This document shows positions 1-6,242 of a DNA stretch of 15,846 nucleotides, piece after piece. A program made the translations under genes and the position numbers. Each line of letters opens with the position of its first letter. The stretch's first letter is position 1. The stretch spans positions 1 to 15,846 of the forward strand of contig CAYUPO010000022.1 of the NCBI GenBank assembly GCA_964446685.1, in the 5' to 3' direction. The stretch comes from CAZWRN01 sp964446685. GTDB taxonomy: Bacteria > Patescibacteriota > Microgenomatia > Daviesbacterales > UBA10151. Under the pieces are notes generated by a model that did not search any database, was not told where the DNA came from, and was given only the letters and a program-made list of their open reading frames with translations.

Positions 1-401
1 GAAAATATTAAGCCTCCACCTATTAAAACACTTAAACTTAAATTATTTTCTTTAAAAAGAAGCCACCCGAGCAAAATTATAAATACTGGATAAGATATTT
101 CTATTAAAGTCGATAAGGTTGCATTTTTTGATTGAATTGCTAGTGCTATAAAAAGATTTGCCAGAATAGAAGTTATCACAGTTGCTAAAATTAAAATCTG
201 AAGTGATTTACTTGACTGAATAAGCGAAATATCTTTTGTGAAAGCATTATTAAAAAGCGCAAAAAACAAAAAAACTATCGCTCCAACTGTAAGATCAATA
301 AAATACAGTGTCGAAACTGAAATTCTGGCCAGAATTTTTTCGTAAAACAGATAATTTGCTCCCCAAATTACCGCAGATAAAAGTGAATACAACAGCCACA
401 T
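1..401 (-). CDS. EamA/DMT-family transporter, 3' end missing
   Basis: This is the N-terminal 133 residues of a leftward gene that runs off the left edge of the window. Translating from the ATG at 401 gives an open frame beginning MWLLYSLLSAVIWGANYLFY, followed by further hydrophobic segments at about residues 34-50, 67-88 and 103-115 and an ILLGWLLFKE segment. The early W-G-x-N in the first helix and a P-V-F-I-I-L-L-G-W-L-L-F-K-E end to a helix pair are typical of EamA (drug/metabolite transporter) repeats. Full-length members usually have about 280-300 residues and ten helices, so less than half is seen. The substrate cannot be inferred. It diverges from the P1B ATPase, and a promoter sits only 6 nt before its ATG, so the mRNA may be leaderless. 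Confidence 0.8.
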   Translation of the reverse strand, partial: MWLLYSLLSAVIWGANYLFYEKILARISVSTLYFIDLTVGAIVFLFFALFNNAFTKDISLIQSSKSLQILILATVITSILANLFIALAIQSKNATLSTLIEISYPVFIILLGWLLFKENNLSLSVLIGGGLIF

Positions 402-407
402 AAACTA

Positions 408-436
408 ATCATACATAAATTGAATTATTTTTTTAA
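408..436 (-). promoter_or_regulatory. Promoter of EamA gene, leaderless geometry
   Basis: Read on the minus strand, TTAAAA (431-436) is separated by 17 bp from TATGAT (408-413). Only 6 nt lie between the -10 box and the ATG at 401. The transcription start would fall on or next to the start codon. The -35 matches consensus at 4 of 6 positions and the -10 at 5 of 6. Confidence 0.5.
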
Positions 437-464
437 GTTTTATTGCCTGAATGACATCAAGCAG

Positions 465-491
465 GATCTAGGTGATCTGTGTGATCTAGAA
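465..491 (+). repeat. Three 9-bp direct repeats upstream of the ATPase promoter
   Basis: Three consecutive 9-bp units all begin GATCT: GATCTAGGT, GATCTGTGT and GATCTAGAA. They end 2 bp before the -35 box of the ATPase promoter. The outer units also form a TCTAG/CTAGA inverted pair. The position and near-one-turn period suggest a regulator-binding site, but no known operator is recognised. Confidence 0.5.
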
Positions 492-493
492 AA

Positions 494-522
494 TTGATTA
501 ATCCAACTTTTATAAGTATTAT
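494..522 (+). promoter_or_regulatory. Promoter of P1B ATPase gene
   Basis: TTGATT (494-499) and TATTAT (517-522) are separated by exactly 17 bp. The ATG at 542 lies 19 nt after the -10 box, so the leader would be only about 13 nt. No Shine-Dalgarno sequence is visible in it. Confidence 0.6.
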
Positions 523-541
523 TTAGCAGTACATCTTCCCA

Positions 542-2335
542 ATGATCAATCCTAAAACAACTCAACTTTTACAAACTTTTATAATTCCATTAATTGTACT
601 GTTTGGAATTTTTGCCTATGGTTTGCTTTATTGGCTTCAGATCACCCCTTTGGCCACCGTTTTAATCCTGGGTATTATCTTACTTGGAAGCTTTGACATG
701 CTCAAAGAAACTGCTATAGCTCTTTCAAAAAAACAGTTTGGATTGGATTATATTGCAATTTTGGCGATTGGTGTGGCAGTTGGCACCGGTGAATACTTAG
801 TTGCTTCAATTTTAGCCTTAATGGTGTCCAGTGGCAGAACACTGGAAGATTATGGCGTATCACAGGCCAAAAAATCGCTGACTTCCCTGATAGATAGAAT
901 TCCAACTGATGTAACTCTCTGGAAAAATAACCAACCTGATGAAAAAGTCAAAATACACAATGTCACCATTAACACTGAGATCTTTATTTACAAAGGAGAA
1001 GTTATCGGACTTGATGGAATCTTGCAGTCAGATAATGGTTCTCTCGATGAGTCTTCTTTAACAGGAGAACCAATGTTTATAGATAAAGTAAAAGGTGATC
1101 TTATACGAAGCGGCACAATCAATACCGGGCAACCAATTGTTATTAAAGTCACAAAAGCGGAAAAAGACTCCACTTACAATAAAATAGTCGATTTAGTCAA
1201 AAAAGCTGAAGATGAAAAGTCTCCTATGGTGAGACTAGCAGATAAATACAGTACCTACTTTACTCTTATCACCCTGGCTATTTCTGCATTCACATATTTT
1301 TATTCTGGTTTCAGCCTGACCAGTGTCCTGGCAGTGCTCGCTGTTGCCACTCCCTGCCCTCTGATAATTGCTACCCCCATTGCCTTACTTGGCGGAGTAA
1401 ATTCAGCGGCCAAAAATAAAATCATTGTCAAAAAATTAGCTGCGCTAGAAGTTCTTTCCCGGGTAAATACTATTTTATTTGATAAAACAGGCACCATTAC
1501 TCTGGGAAAGCCAAAACTTATCAGCCTAGAAGTGATAGATAAAAAGTACACTCTTTCCCATATTTTAAGTATTGCAGCAGCTATTGAAAGAAATTCACTT
1601 CATCCACTGGCAAAAGCTATTACTGATGAGGCATCAGCCAAAAAAGTACCGGTTTTAACAGCCAGTAACATTGAAGAAACAGTTGGCAGTGGGATTTCAG
1701 GGGTAATTGAAAATAAACAATACTCTCTGGCCAAAATCCAGGAAACAGGCATGACTATCGCCATCTCACATCAGAAAAAAAGACTGGCTCTTTTTCGGTT
1801 TGATGATGAGATCAAGCAGGATTCCAGACAAACAATCAGTCACCTGTTATCCGAAGGATTAACTTTGAAAATTTTAACCGGAGACAAACAGGACGCTGCC
1901 GAAAAAATAGTCAGCCAGCTCGGTAATGATGTTCAGATCCACGCCGAATGTACTCCTGAGGATAAACAGTCTGAAATTGCTTCATTAAAATCACAGGGTA
2001 AAACAATCGCCATGGTTGGGGATGGAATAAACGATGCACCAGCTTTAGCTCTGGCAGATGTCGGAATGGCATTTGCCAATCAAGAGCAAACAGCCGCCAG
2101 CGAAGCGGCAGATATCGTTTTTTTAGGCGGCAATTTCAACATTGTTTTAGATAGTCTCCGGATAGCCGGACGCACTATTAAGATAGCCAAACAAAGTATT
2201 ATGTGGGGTATTGGTTTAAGCATCACGGCGATGCTTTTTGCTGCTGTTGGTCTGATTCCTCCGATTGTTGGTGCTGGTTTACAGGAAGCAATTGATGTAG
2301 CAGTTATTTTAAATGCACTTCGTGCCAGCCGTTAA
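542..2335 (+). CDS. P1B-type metal-transporting ATPase (P1B-5-like)
   Basis: This 597-residue membrane ATPase should move a transition-metal ion across the cytoplasmic membrane using ATP. All core P-type motifs are present: TGE at 174-176 in the actuator domain, phosphorylated Asp314 in DKTGT, the P1B-specific His354-Pro355, TGDK near 456-459 and GDGINDAP at 493-500. The metal-site helix carries T-P-C-P (270-273) instead of the usual C-P-C, and the last helix carries Q-E-A-I-D (581-585). TPCP plus QExxD is, from memory, the signature of subgroup P1B-5, linked to Ni/Fe export by Sinorhizobium Nia. There is no N-terminal heavy-metal domain and no C-terminal hemerythrin domain; the protein ends just after the last helix. 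The stop overlaps that of the DUF4112 gene tail to tail. The ATPase call is firm; the metal is uncertain. Confidence 0.93.
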   Translation: MINPKTTQLLQTFIIPLIVLFGIFAYGLLYWLQITPLATVLILGIILLGSFDMLKETAIALSKKQFGLDYIAILAIGVAVGTGEYLVASILALMVSSGRTLEDYGVSQAKKSLTSLIDRIPTDVTLWKNNQPDEKVKIHNVTINTEIFIYKGEVIGLDGILQSDNGSLDESSLTGEPMFIDKVKGDLIRSGTINTGQPIVIKVTKAEKDSTYNKIVDLVKKAEDEKSPMVRLADKYSTYFTLITLAISAFTYFYSGFSLTSVLAVLAVATPCPLIIATPIALLGGVNSAAKNKIIVKKLAALEVLSRVNTILFDKTGTITLGKPKLISLEVIDKKYTLSHILSIAAAIERNSLHPLAKAITDEASAKKVPVLTASNIEETVGSGISGVIENKQYSLAKIQETGMTIAISHQKKRLALFRFDDEIKQDSRQTISHLLSEGLTLKILTGDKQDAAEKIVSQLGNDVQIHAECTPEDKQSEIASLKSQGKTIAMVGDGINDAPALALADVGMAFANQEQTAASEAADIVFLGGNFNIVLDSLRIAGRTIKIAKQSIMWGIGLSITAMLFAAVGLIPPIVGAGLQEAIDVAVILNALRASR

Positions 2336-2703
2336 TTACTAACCACCTGGGCATCTATTACTTTTTTAGGAACATATTGCTCTATTATTTTCAGATTTTT
2401 CATATTAACTCTACGCAGGATATAAGTTGCATCCCCTATTACAGGAATCATGGCGATTGCAAAATTTATAATTACATTCCAGATCATCTGGGCTATTTTA
2501 TGACCAGGCACTTTCAAATGAACACTGATCCAAACTATATAAAGAGATAAAGCTGCATCAACTATATCTCCCAATCCGGGAATAAATCCGATAATTCCAC
2601 TTAAACCAAACTTAATACCCAGAAAATTAAACTGGTTATCCAGCATATTAGCCAGCTGATAAACAATCCGGTAATGTTTTTCCATAACCCAACCATAACT
2701 CAA
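2332..2703 (-). CDS. DUF4112 family small membrane protein
   Basis: A 117-123 residue protein with the layout of DUF4112. A short amphipathic N-terminus (LANMLDNQF) is followed by F-G-L-S-G-I-I-G-F-I-P-G-L-G-D-I-V-D, then a helix (ALSLYIVWISVHL), then a second hydrophobic stretch with an I-P-V-I-G-D motif and a polar tail. The two G/P-D motifs (IPGLGD and IPVIGD) are the family hallmarks. Its function is unknown; members are thought to be inner-membrane proteins. The frame opens at TTG 2703, but ATG 2685 (MEKHYRIV) is equally or more likely, because six upstream residues add nothing recognisable and neither site has a Shine-Dalgarno sequence. Its TAA and the ATPase TAA share the palindrome TTAA at 2332-2335. 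It follows the DUF1003 gene on the same strand, 46 nt apart, so the two may be co-transcribed. Confidence 0.85.
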   Translation of the reverse strand: MSYGWVMEKHYRIVYQLANMLDNQFNFLGIKFGLSGIIGFIPGLGDIVDAALSLYIVWISVHLKVPGHKIAQMIWNVIINFAIAMIPVIGDATYILRRVNMKNLKIIEQYVPKKVIDAQVVSN

Positions 2704-2749
2704 TCCGGAATTAAAAACGCAAGGAATATAAAAAAACTAGGTAAGAATA

Positions 2750-3370
2750 TTAATGTTTAGAGTTTTCATTATTTTTGAAATGGTTAATTGGTGAGATCAA
2801 ATCTGGAAATTCACTTGATAATTTTTTACCAATTGATGGCTTTGCCCGGTTGATCTGCTCCAGAATTGAACGTTCAATATAGTTAGTATCAATCCGACGA
2901 AGCATTTCATCTAGCTCTTCATCTCTTTCCTTTATTCCCATCTTATCTCTAACCTCAGCTAACACTTCTAAAACCTTGGTTATCTCTTCTTCAGCAATCA
3001 AATTTACTCTTAGATGGACCTCTTCCCTAATCGAACTTATATATGAAGATCTGTTTTGTGAAACTAAAACAAAAATAGATAAAAATATAGCTTCAAGAGA
3101 TACAGCCATAGTCAAAAGTCCATAAGGAAATGGATCAAAAGCAGGTACACCCGGAACTATGTTTGCATTTACAACAATCCATGCTGTAAAAAGCAGAGCA
3201 TTTAAAAACAAAAAGGTTGTAGAACTGAAAGCCTCAGTCAAATCATCTGCTACCTGAGTTAAAAAAGATCTCGATTTAAGTGATTTGGCTTCAAATGATT
3301 TAAAAAACTGACGATGTCTTTCTGAATGATTTTTTTGTTCAGGTGCGTCTTTCAAATTCTCGTCCGGCAT
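2750..3370 (-). CDS. DUF1003 domain membrane protein
   Basis: A 206-residue protein of the DUF1003 family, of unknown function. The N-terminal third is charged and probably cytoplasmic. Two transmembrane segments follow (TFLFLNALLFTAWIVVNANI and LLTMAVSLEAIFLSIFVLV), joined by a loop with F-D-P-F-P-Y-G and closed by S-Q-N-R. This is the usual family core. The C-terminal half is a charged, probably helical or coiled region. I start at ATG 3370 (MPDENLKD) rather than at the upstream end of the open frame at 3511. The extra 47 codons would be read from the dispersed-repeat DNA, and a good promoter sits 6 nt before ATG 3370. A second protein with the same VSLEAI-LSIF core is encoded at 11283-11750 beside corA. 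Confidence 0.85.
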   Translation of the reverse strand: MPDENLKDAPEQKNHSERHRQFFKSFEAKSLKSRSFLTQVADDLTEAFSSTTFLFLNALLFTAWIVVNANIVPGVPAFDPFPYGLLTMAVSLEAIFLSIFVLVSQNRSSYISSIREEVHLRVNLIAEEEITKVLEVLAEVRDKMGIKERDEELDEMLRRIDTNYIERSILEQINRAKPSIGKKLSSEFPDLISPINHFKNNENSKH

Positions 3371-3376
3371 ATATTT

Positions 3377-3405
3377 AGTGTATGCTGGCAGCAAAATAAT
3401 GTAAA
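3377..3405 (-). promoter_or_regulatory. Promoter of DUF1003 gene, leaderless geometry
   Basis: On the minus strand TTTACA (3400-3405) is 17 bp from TACACT (3377-3382). Six nt separate the -10 box from ATG 3370. This spacing supports the internal ATG as the real start and implies a leaderless mRNA. Confidence 0.55.
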
Positions 3406-3438
3406 GCAAGCAGTTATTGTGGGATATTGCAACACAAC

Positions 3439-3495
3439 CGTCATTACAAGGAGTGAAACGAGAAAGGCGTTTCGTCATTGCGAGGAGTGAAACGA
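3439..3495. repeat. Two tandem copies of a CGTCATT repeat arm
   Basis: A 23-bp arm beginning CGTCATTACAAGGAG (3439-3461) recurs 34 bp later as CGTCATTGCGAGGAG (3473-3495), with two mismatches. The second copy is the left end of the 150-bp inverted-repeat element. The first looks like a decayed end of another copy. Confidence 0.7.
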
Positions 3496-3622
3496 CGAAG
3501 TAATCTCGCAACCAGGAATGAACTGAGTAACTGAGTTAATTCTAAAATTCAGATTGCCGCGCGTTAATTCAAAGTTGATTCGCTCGCCACGATCAGTTTC
3601 ATGATTGTGGCTCGCAATGACG
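3473..3622. mobile_element. 150-bp MITE-like element with 12-bp terminal inverted repeats
   Basis: CGTCATTGCGAG at 3473-3484 and its exact reverse complement CTCGCAATGACG at 3611-3622 bound a 150-bp non-coding segment. The ends continue as imperfect complements (gagtgaaacgacg on the left, gattgtggctcg on the right). The internal part has no coding capacity. The CGTCATTGCGAG...CTCGCAATGACG pattern resembles dispersed palindromic repeats of many environmental bacterial genomes. No transposase is in the window, so any movement would depend on an enzyme encoded elsewhere. Confidence 0.6.
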
Positions 3623-3672
3623 GTATATCCTACTCTCTGTCAGTAGTCTCAAATTTCGCAGCAACATAACTA

Positions 3673-3785
3673 CATTCTGAAACGAAGTGAAGCGATGAAC
3701 GCAGTTCTCGTTGACGCGATAGAATCTTTAAAATTAGCGGTTTAGTGTCATTCTGGAGCGAAACGAAGTGAAGCGATAGAATCTT
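3673..3785. repeat. Two copies of a CATTCTG...GCGATAGAATCTT repeat
   Basis: The 17-mer AAACGAAGTGAAGCGAT occurs at 3680-3696 and 3761-3777. Each copy is led by CATTCTG (3673 and 3749), and each unit ends in GATAGAATCTT (3718-3728 and 3775-3785). The CATTCT/AGAATC ends are partly complementary, so each unit is a degenerate palindrome. Together with the element at 3473-3622 this accounts for most of the 431-bp gene-free stretch 3371-3801, in which no gene is seen. Confidence 0.65.
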
Positions 3786-3801
3786 AACCTTAGGAAACAA
3801 C

Positions 3802-4251
3802 TTAACGTTTGATTAATTTGGCACTAAAACTAATCTGCATCATATTACCCTCATCATCTTCTATTTCGGTTAAACCAGAGAGTCTGCTGTATTCAGACAG
3901 GTAATCTGATAAAGAACCGGAGTTTTCTTTCATCTCAACTTTAATATCTTTAATTTTTTTATCCAGATCAGCTGCCTGGGGTTGTTTTAACACTTCAGCT
4001 TTAGTGGTATTTTTGGTTTTAGAAGCTTCATTTGCAGCTGCTAAATGTTCCTGATAAGTCGGATCATTTGCCAATATATCATCCAGCATCTCTTTATGTT
4101 TGCTTAAATCCCCCTGAAGCTTTCGCAGAGATGAGAGGTGATTTCTAATCAAACCTTCCATACTCATTAACACCTCAGACTGGCTTTGAGGTGCAACAGG
4201 AGCAGATACTTCAGTTGCTTCTATGACATCAGTAGGTGTTGAATCATCCAT
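3802..4251 (-). CDS. Hypothetical coiled-coil protein
   Basis: A 149-residue soluble protein that I do not recognise. The first 27 residues are low-complexity and acidic to neutral (rich in T, E, A, P, Q). From about residue 28 to 125 it is predicted by eye to be almost entirely helical and charged, with heptad-like Leu/Ile spacing (GLIRNHLSSLRKLQGDL and LDKKIKDIKVEM). This is followed by an acidic EIEDDEG turn and a short Q-I-S-F-S-A-K-L strand. There is no signal peptide or membrane segment. The start at 4251 is supported by an excellent promoter ending 9 nt upstream. It diverges from the Fic gene across about 220 bp. A structural or adaptor role is possible but unproven. Confidence 0.7.
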   Translation of the reverse strand: MDDSTPTDVIEATEVSAPVAPQSQSEVLMSMEGLIRNHLSSLRKLQGDLSKHKEMLDDILANDPTYQEHLAAANEASKTKNTTKAEVLKQPQAADLDKKIKDIKVEMKENSGSLSDYLSEYSRLSGLTEIEDDEGNMMQISFSAKLIKR

Positions 4252-4260
4252 GAGAAATCT

Positions 4261-4289
4261 ACTATAGTAGAGAGGAAGTCACGAGTCAA
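4261..4289 (-). promoter_or_regulatory. Promoter of coiled-coil gene, nearly leaderless
   Basis: On the minus strand TTGACT (4284-4289), a 17-bp spacer and TATAGT (4261-4266) precede the ATG at 4251 by 9 nt. The -10 lies within the perfect 12-bp palindrome CTACTATAGTAG (4259-4270), which could also be an operator. Confidence 0.65.
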
Positions 4290-4310
4290 TAGTCATCTAT
4301 TATATCGAAC

Positions 4311-4348
4311 GATGCGCGATCTAATACGCGATTATTGCGCGATTTATG
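4311..4348. repeat. GCGCGATT dispersed repeat, copy A
   Basis: The motif GCGCGAT/ACGCGAT recurs three times here (from 4314, 4326 and 4337), the last as TTGCGCGATTTATG (4335-4348). Closely related 17-mers occur at 6205-6221 and 7206-7222. A TATAAT hexamer follows immediately at 4350-4355. Confidence 0.5.
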
Positions 4349-4376
4349 GTATAATAGCGGAGTAAAGTCTAATTAC

Positions 4377-4467
4377 TAATTTCTAATTATTCTAAACAAA
4401 TCCAAAATTCCAATGACTAAAGATTTAGACATTTATTCATTAGATATTATTTAGATATTAGAAATTA
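4377..4467. repeat. Imperfect 18-20 bp inverted repeat before the Fic gene
   Basis: TAATTTCTAATTATTCTAAA (4377-4396) is the near reverse complement of TTTAGATATTAGAAATTA (4450-4467), with a 2-nt indel. The intervening AT-rich stretch contains AATCCAAAATTCCAATGAC, a type of spacer sequence I associate with dispersed intergenic repeats. The right arm ends 5 nt before the Fic ATG, so a folded leader could affect translation. Confidence 0.5.
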
Positions 4468-4472
4468 AATAC

Positions 4473-5525
4473 ATGTACAAACCAGTTTTCACAATCACTT
4501 CAGACATCCTCAACGCTATTGGTGAAATCACCAGTATCAAAACCATGGTCGAAAGCTCGCGGGTCCTTCCTCTAAATGAAGCACAGCTCAAACGTCAGGC
4601 TTTAATTAGAATGGTCCATACTTCTACCTCCATAGAAGGCAATAAATTGGCTGAATTTCAGGTTGGAAAAGTCTTATCTGGTATGAGCGTATCAGCTGAC
4701 CAAAGGAGTATTCAGGAAGTCAAAAATTACCAGGAAGCTATCAAAGAAGTTGAGAGTCTGGCTCAAGAACCAGGACATCTGACCATCAATAAAATCCTCC
4801 ATCTGCATAAAATACTGATGAAAGGACTTTTACCTGAAGAAAAACAGGGTCAGTGGAGGACAGGTCCGATTTACGTGGTTGACGATATGGGTGACGGCAG
4901 AGAACAGCTGCGATATGAAGGTCCTCCGGCTGACAAAGTTTTGTTTTTAATTAATGAACTTCTGACCTGGCTTGAGCATGCCGGCAAAGAAAAACTCCAC
5001 CCTGTTTTAAAAGCCGGTATTTTTCATCTTCAATTTGTCTCCATCCATCCATTTCCCGATGGTAATGGAAGAATGACCCGTCTACTGACGCAATATATTT
5101 TATACAAAGCCAACTGGGATTTCCGGAAAATTATTGTTCTGGAAGATTTTTATAACTCCGACAGACAGGAATATTACAACGCTGAAAATGAAATCCAAGG
5201 CAATAAATATCATGAAGGACAGGATCAAACCCCCTGGCTGGACTATTTTGTGCTTGGTTTTTTGATCGAAGCCAGAAAAGTCAAAGACGGTATCAAAGCA
5301 GTTGGATTTAATAAAACCGATGCAGATTCTCAGGTTTTCCTGGATAAAGATGAGATCCAAATCATGGATTTTCTCTCCACCACCGGACAGGTTACCAGTA
5401 AAGATGTGGAAGAAATCTTAAAAATCGCCAAAAGGACAGCCCAGCTCAAGCTGAAAAATTTGGTCGATAAAAAACTAATCAAAATGCAAGGCAAAGGCCC
5501 AGCTAGTTACTACACCATAGCCTAA
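4473..5525 (+). CDS. Fic family protein (AMP transferase), autoinhibited class
   Basis: A 350-residue Fic-domain protein. Family members usually transfer AMP from ATP to a hydroxyl side chain of a target protein. The catalytic loop H192-P-F-P-D-G-N-G-R200 matches HPFx(D/E)GNGRxxR completely, including the following R203. An inhibitory helix motif, STSIEGN near residues 51-57 (S/T-x-x-x-E-G/N), lies N-terminal to the core, placing it in the class where a Glu blocks the ATP site. The C-terminal 70 residues (about 280-350) look like a winged helix-turn-helix (IQIMDFLSTTGQVTSKDVEE...TAQLKLKNLVDKKLI), common in this Fic architecture. No antitoxin-like partner is adjacent; the divergent coiled-coil gene is not one I recognise. 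No Shine-Dalgarno sequence precedes ATG 4473. Confidence 0.93.
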   Translation: MYKPVFTITSDILNAIGEITSIKTMVESSRVLPLNEAQLKRQALIRMVHTSTSIEGNKLAEFQVGKVLSGMSVSADQRSIQEVKNYQEAIKEVESLAQEPGHLTINKILHLHKILMKGLLPEEKQGQWRTGPIYVVDDMGDGREQLRYEGPPADKVLFLINELLTWLEHAGKEKLHPVLKAGIFHLQFVSIHPFPDGNGRMTRLLTQYILYKANWDFRKIIVLEDFYNSDRQEYYNAENEIQGNKYHEGQDQTPWLDYFVLGFLIEARKVKDGIKAVGFNKTDADSQVFLDKDEIQIMDFLSTTGQVTSKDVEEILKIAKRTAQLKLKNLVDKKLIKMQGKGPASYYTIA

Positions 5526-5533
5526 AACCCATC

Positions 5534-5570
5534 CTCGCATTCGCGAGAGATCCTTCGCTCCGCTTAGGAT
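5534..5570. repeat. Two small hairpins after the Fic gene
   Basis: CTCGC-ATTC-GCGAG (5534-5547) is a perfect 5-bp stem with a tetraloop. It is followed by ATCCT...AGGAT (5550-5570) enclosing tcgctccgctt. They begin about 9 nt after the stop codon. There is no T-run, so they look like dispersed palindromes rather than a standard terminator. Confidence 0.5.
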
Positions 5571-5585
5571 AAGTATCCATTTAAA

Positions 5586-5778
5586 CCAAATAAAACAAAC
5601 GATTCTACGATTTGTTGACAAAGTAATTATTTAATATGTCATTCTAAGCGAAGAATATATTAATCCAAATAAAACCAAGTAGTAAAATGCTTTTGTTGAG
5701 CGAAGCGAAAAACCTATTGACCCAAATAAAACCCGGTAGTATTATACTTTTGTTGAGCGAAGCGAAACATCTCTCAAC
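5586..5778 (+). repeat. Degenerate tandem repeat, period 57 bp, upstream of GIY-YIG gene
   Basis: Two adjacent 57-bp units (5665-5721 and 5722-5778) share CCAAATAAAACC at the start and CTTTTGTTGAGCGAAGCGAA inside. A more diverged 79-bp copy (5586-5664) precedes them with CCAAATAAAAC, TTGTTGA and TAAGCGAAGAA. Units abut without unique spacers, so this is not a CRISPR array. It fills most of the 265 bp between the Fic and GIY-YIG genes. Confidence 0.7.
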
Positions 5779-5790
5779 TCGTTTGAGTCC

Positions 5791-6069
5791 ATGAGCCACT
5801 ACTGTTACATTGCTACTAATAAATCCTCCACTCTTTATGTTGGATTCACCAACAATATCCAGAGAAGAACTTTTGAACATCAAATGAAAGCCAATCCAAC
5901 TAGTTTTACTGCAAAATACAATATTAATAAGTTAATTTATTTAGAAGAATTTGACTCGGCATATGATGCAAAAAATGCTGAAAGAATCATAAAAGGTTGG
6001 ACAAGAAAAAAGAAACTTGAGTTAATAAAAACAATTAACCCACATTTCATTGACCTACTGAAGGACTGA
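5791..6069 (+). CDS. GIY-YIG nuclease domain protein (YhbQ/UPF0213-like)
   Basis: A 92-residue single-domain nuclease of the short GIY-YIG family. The signature appears as Y-C-Y near residues 4-6 and Y-V-G (16-18), followed by the conserved Arg (R25/R26 in NIQRRTFEH). A Glu in the late helix (NAERIIKGW, about residue 64) corresponds to the metal-binding Glu, and the basic TRKKKLELI and N-P-H-F-I-D-L-L tail are typical. Such proteins cut DNA, but their cellular role is not established. The ATG at 5791 gives the standard N-terminus. A 5-bp hairpin (CTCAA/TTGAG, 5773-5787) sits directly before the ATG. The gene is bracketed by dispersed repeats on both sides, which may be meaningful. Confidence 0.88.
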   Translation: MSHYCYIATNKSSTLYVGFTNNIQRRTFEHQMKANPTSFTAKYNINKLIYLEEFDSAYDAKNAERIIKGWTRKKKLELIKTINPHFIDLLKD

Positions 6070-6072
6070 AAC

Positions 6073-6108
6073 CCTTCAACAAATTCAGGATCCTGAGTTT
6101 ATCGAAGG
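6073..6108. repeat. 36-bp REP-like palindrome
   Basis: CCTTCAACAAATTCAGGATCC and its near complement GGATCCTGAGTTTATCGAAGG share a central GGATCC. Three mismatches, each a G-U or A-C type difference, interrupt the stem. It begins 3 nt after the GIY-YIG stop. It resembles widely dispersed CCTTCGA...TCGAAGG palindromes of environmental bacteria. Confidence 0.75.
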
Positions 6109-6125
6109 ACAAGTTTAGAGATTCT

Positions 6126-6166
6126 CTTCGAGTCTGAGCCTGATGGCTCATCCCTCAGAGTCGAAG
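6126..6166. repeat. 41-bp palindrome with nested hairpin
   Basis: Arms CTTCGAGTCTGAG (6126-6138) and CTCAGAGTCGAAG (6154-6166) pair with one mismatch. Inside, TGAGCC-TGAT-GGCTCA forms an alternative perfect 6-bp hairpin. The adjacent ACTTCGCTACGCTCAGAAT (from 6167) is the inverted form of the 'attctgagcg-agcgaag' type repeat found upstream of the GIY-YIG gene. Confidence 0.7.
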
Positions 6167-6193
6167 ACTTCGCTACGCTCAGAATAGGTGTCG

Positions 6194-6221
6194 TGCACGA
6201 TATCTTGCGCGATTATTGCGC
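6194..6221. repeat. GCGCGATT dispersed repeat, copy B
   Basis: TGCACGAT followed by TTGCGCGATTATTGCGC (6205-6221). It matches copy C at 7195-7222 over 28 bp with about five mismatches. Confidence 0.55.
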
Positions 6222-6242
6222 TTTAGTGCCATTCTTTAACAT

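Noticed and set aside
3371..3511. 47-residue N-terminal extension of the DUF1003 protein
   Set aside because: It is translated from dispersed repeats, lacks family similarity, and a promoter lies between it and the internal ATG.
3802..5525. Fic toxin with the divergent coiled-coil gene as antitoxin
   Set aside because: The genes are divergent, 220 bp apart, and the inhibitory helix is already inside the Fic protein.
5586..5778. CRISPR-like array
   Set aside because: Repeat units abut with no unique spacers, diverge in length (79 and 57 bp), and no cas gene is near.
5644..5883. Leftward 79-residue open frame with repeated FASLNKSI peptides
   Set aside because: The internal peptide repeats are just the translated 57-bp DNA tandem repeat, and the frame overlaps the start of the clear GIY-YIG gene.
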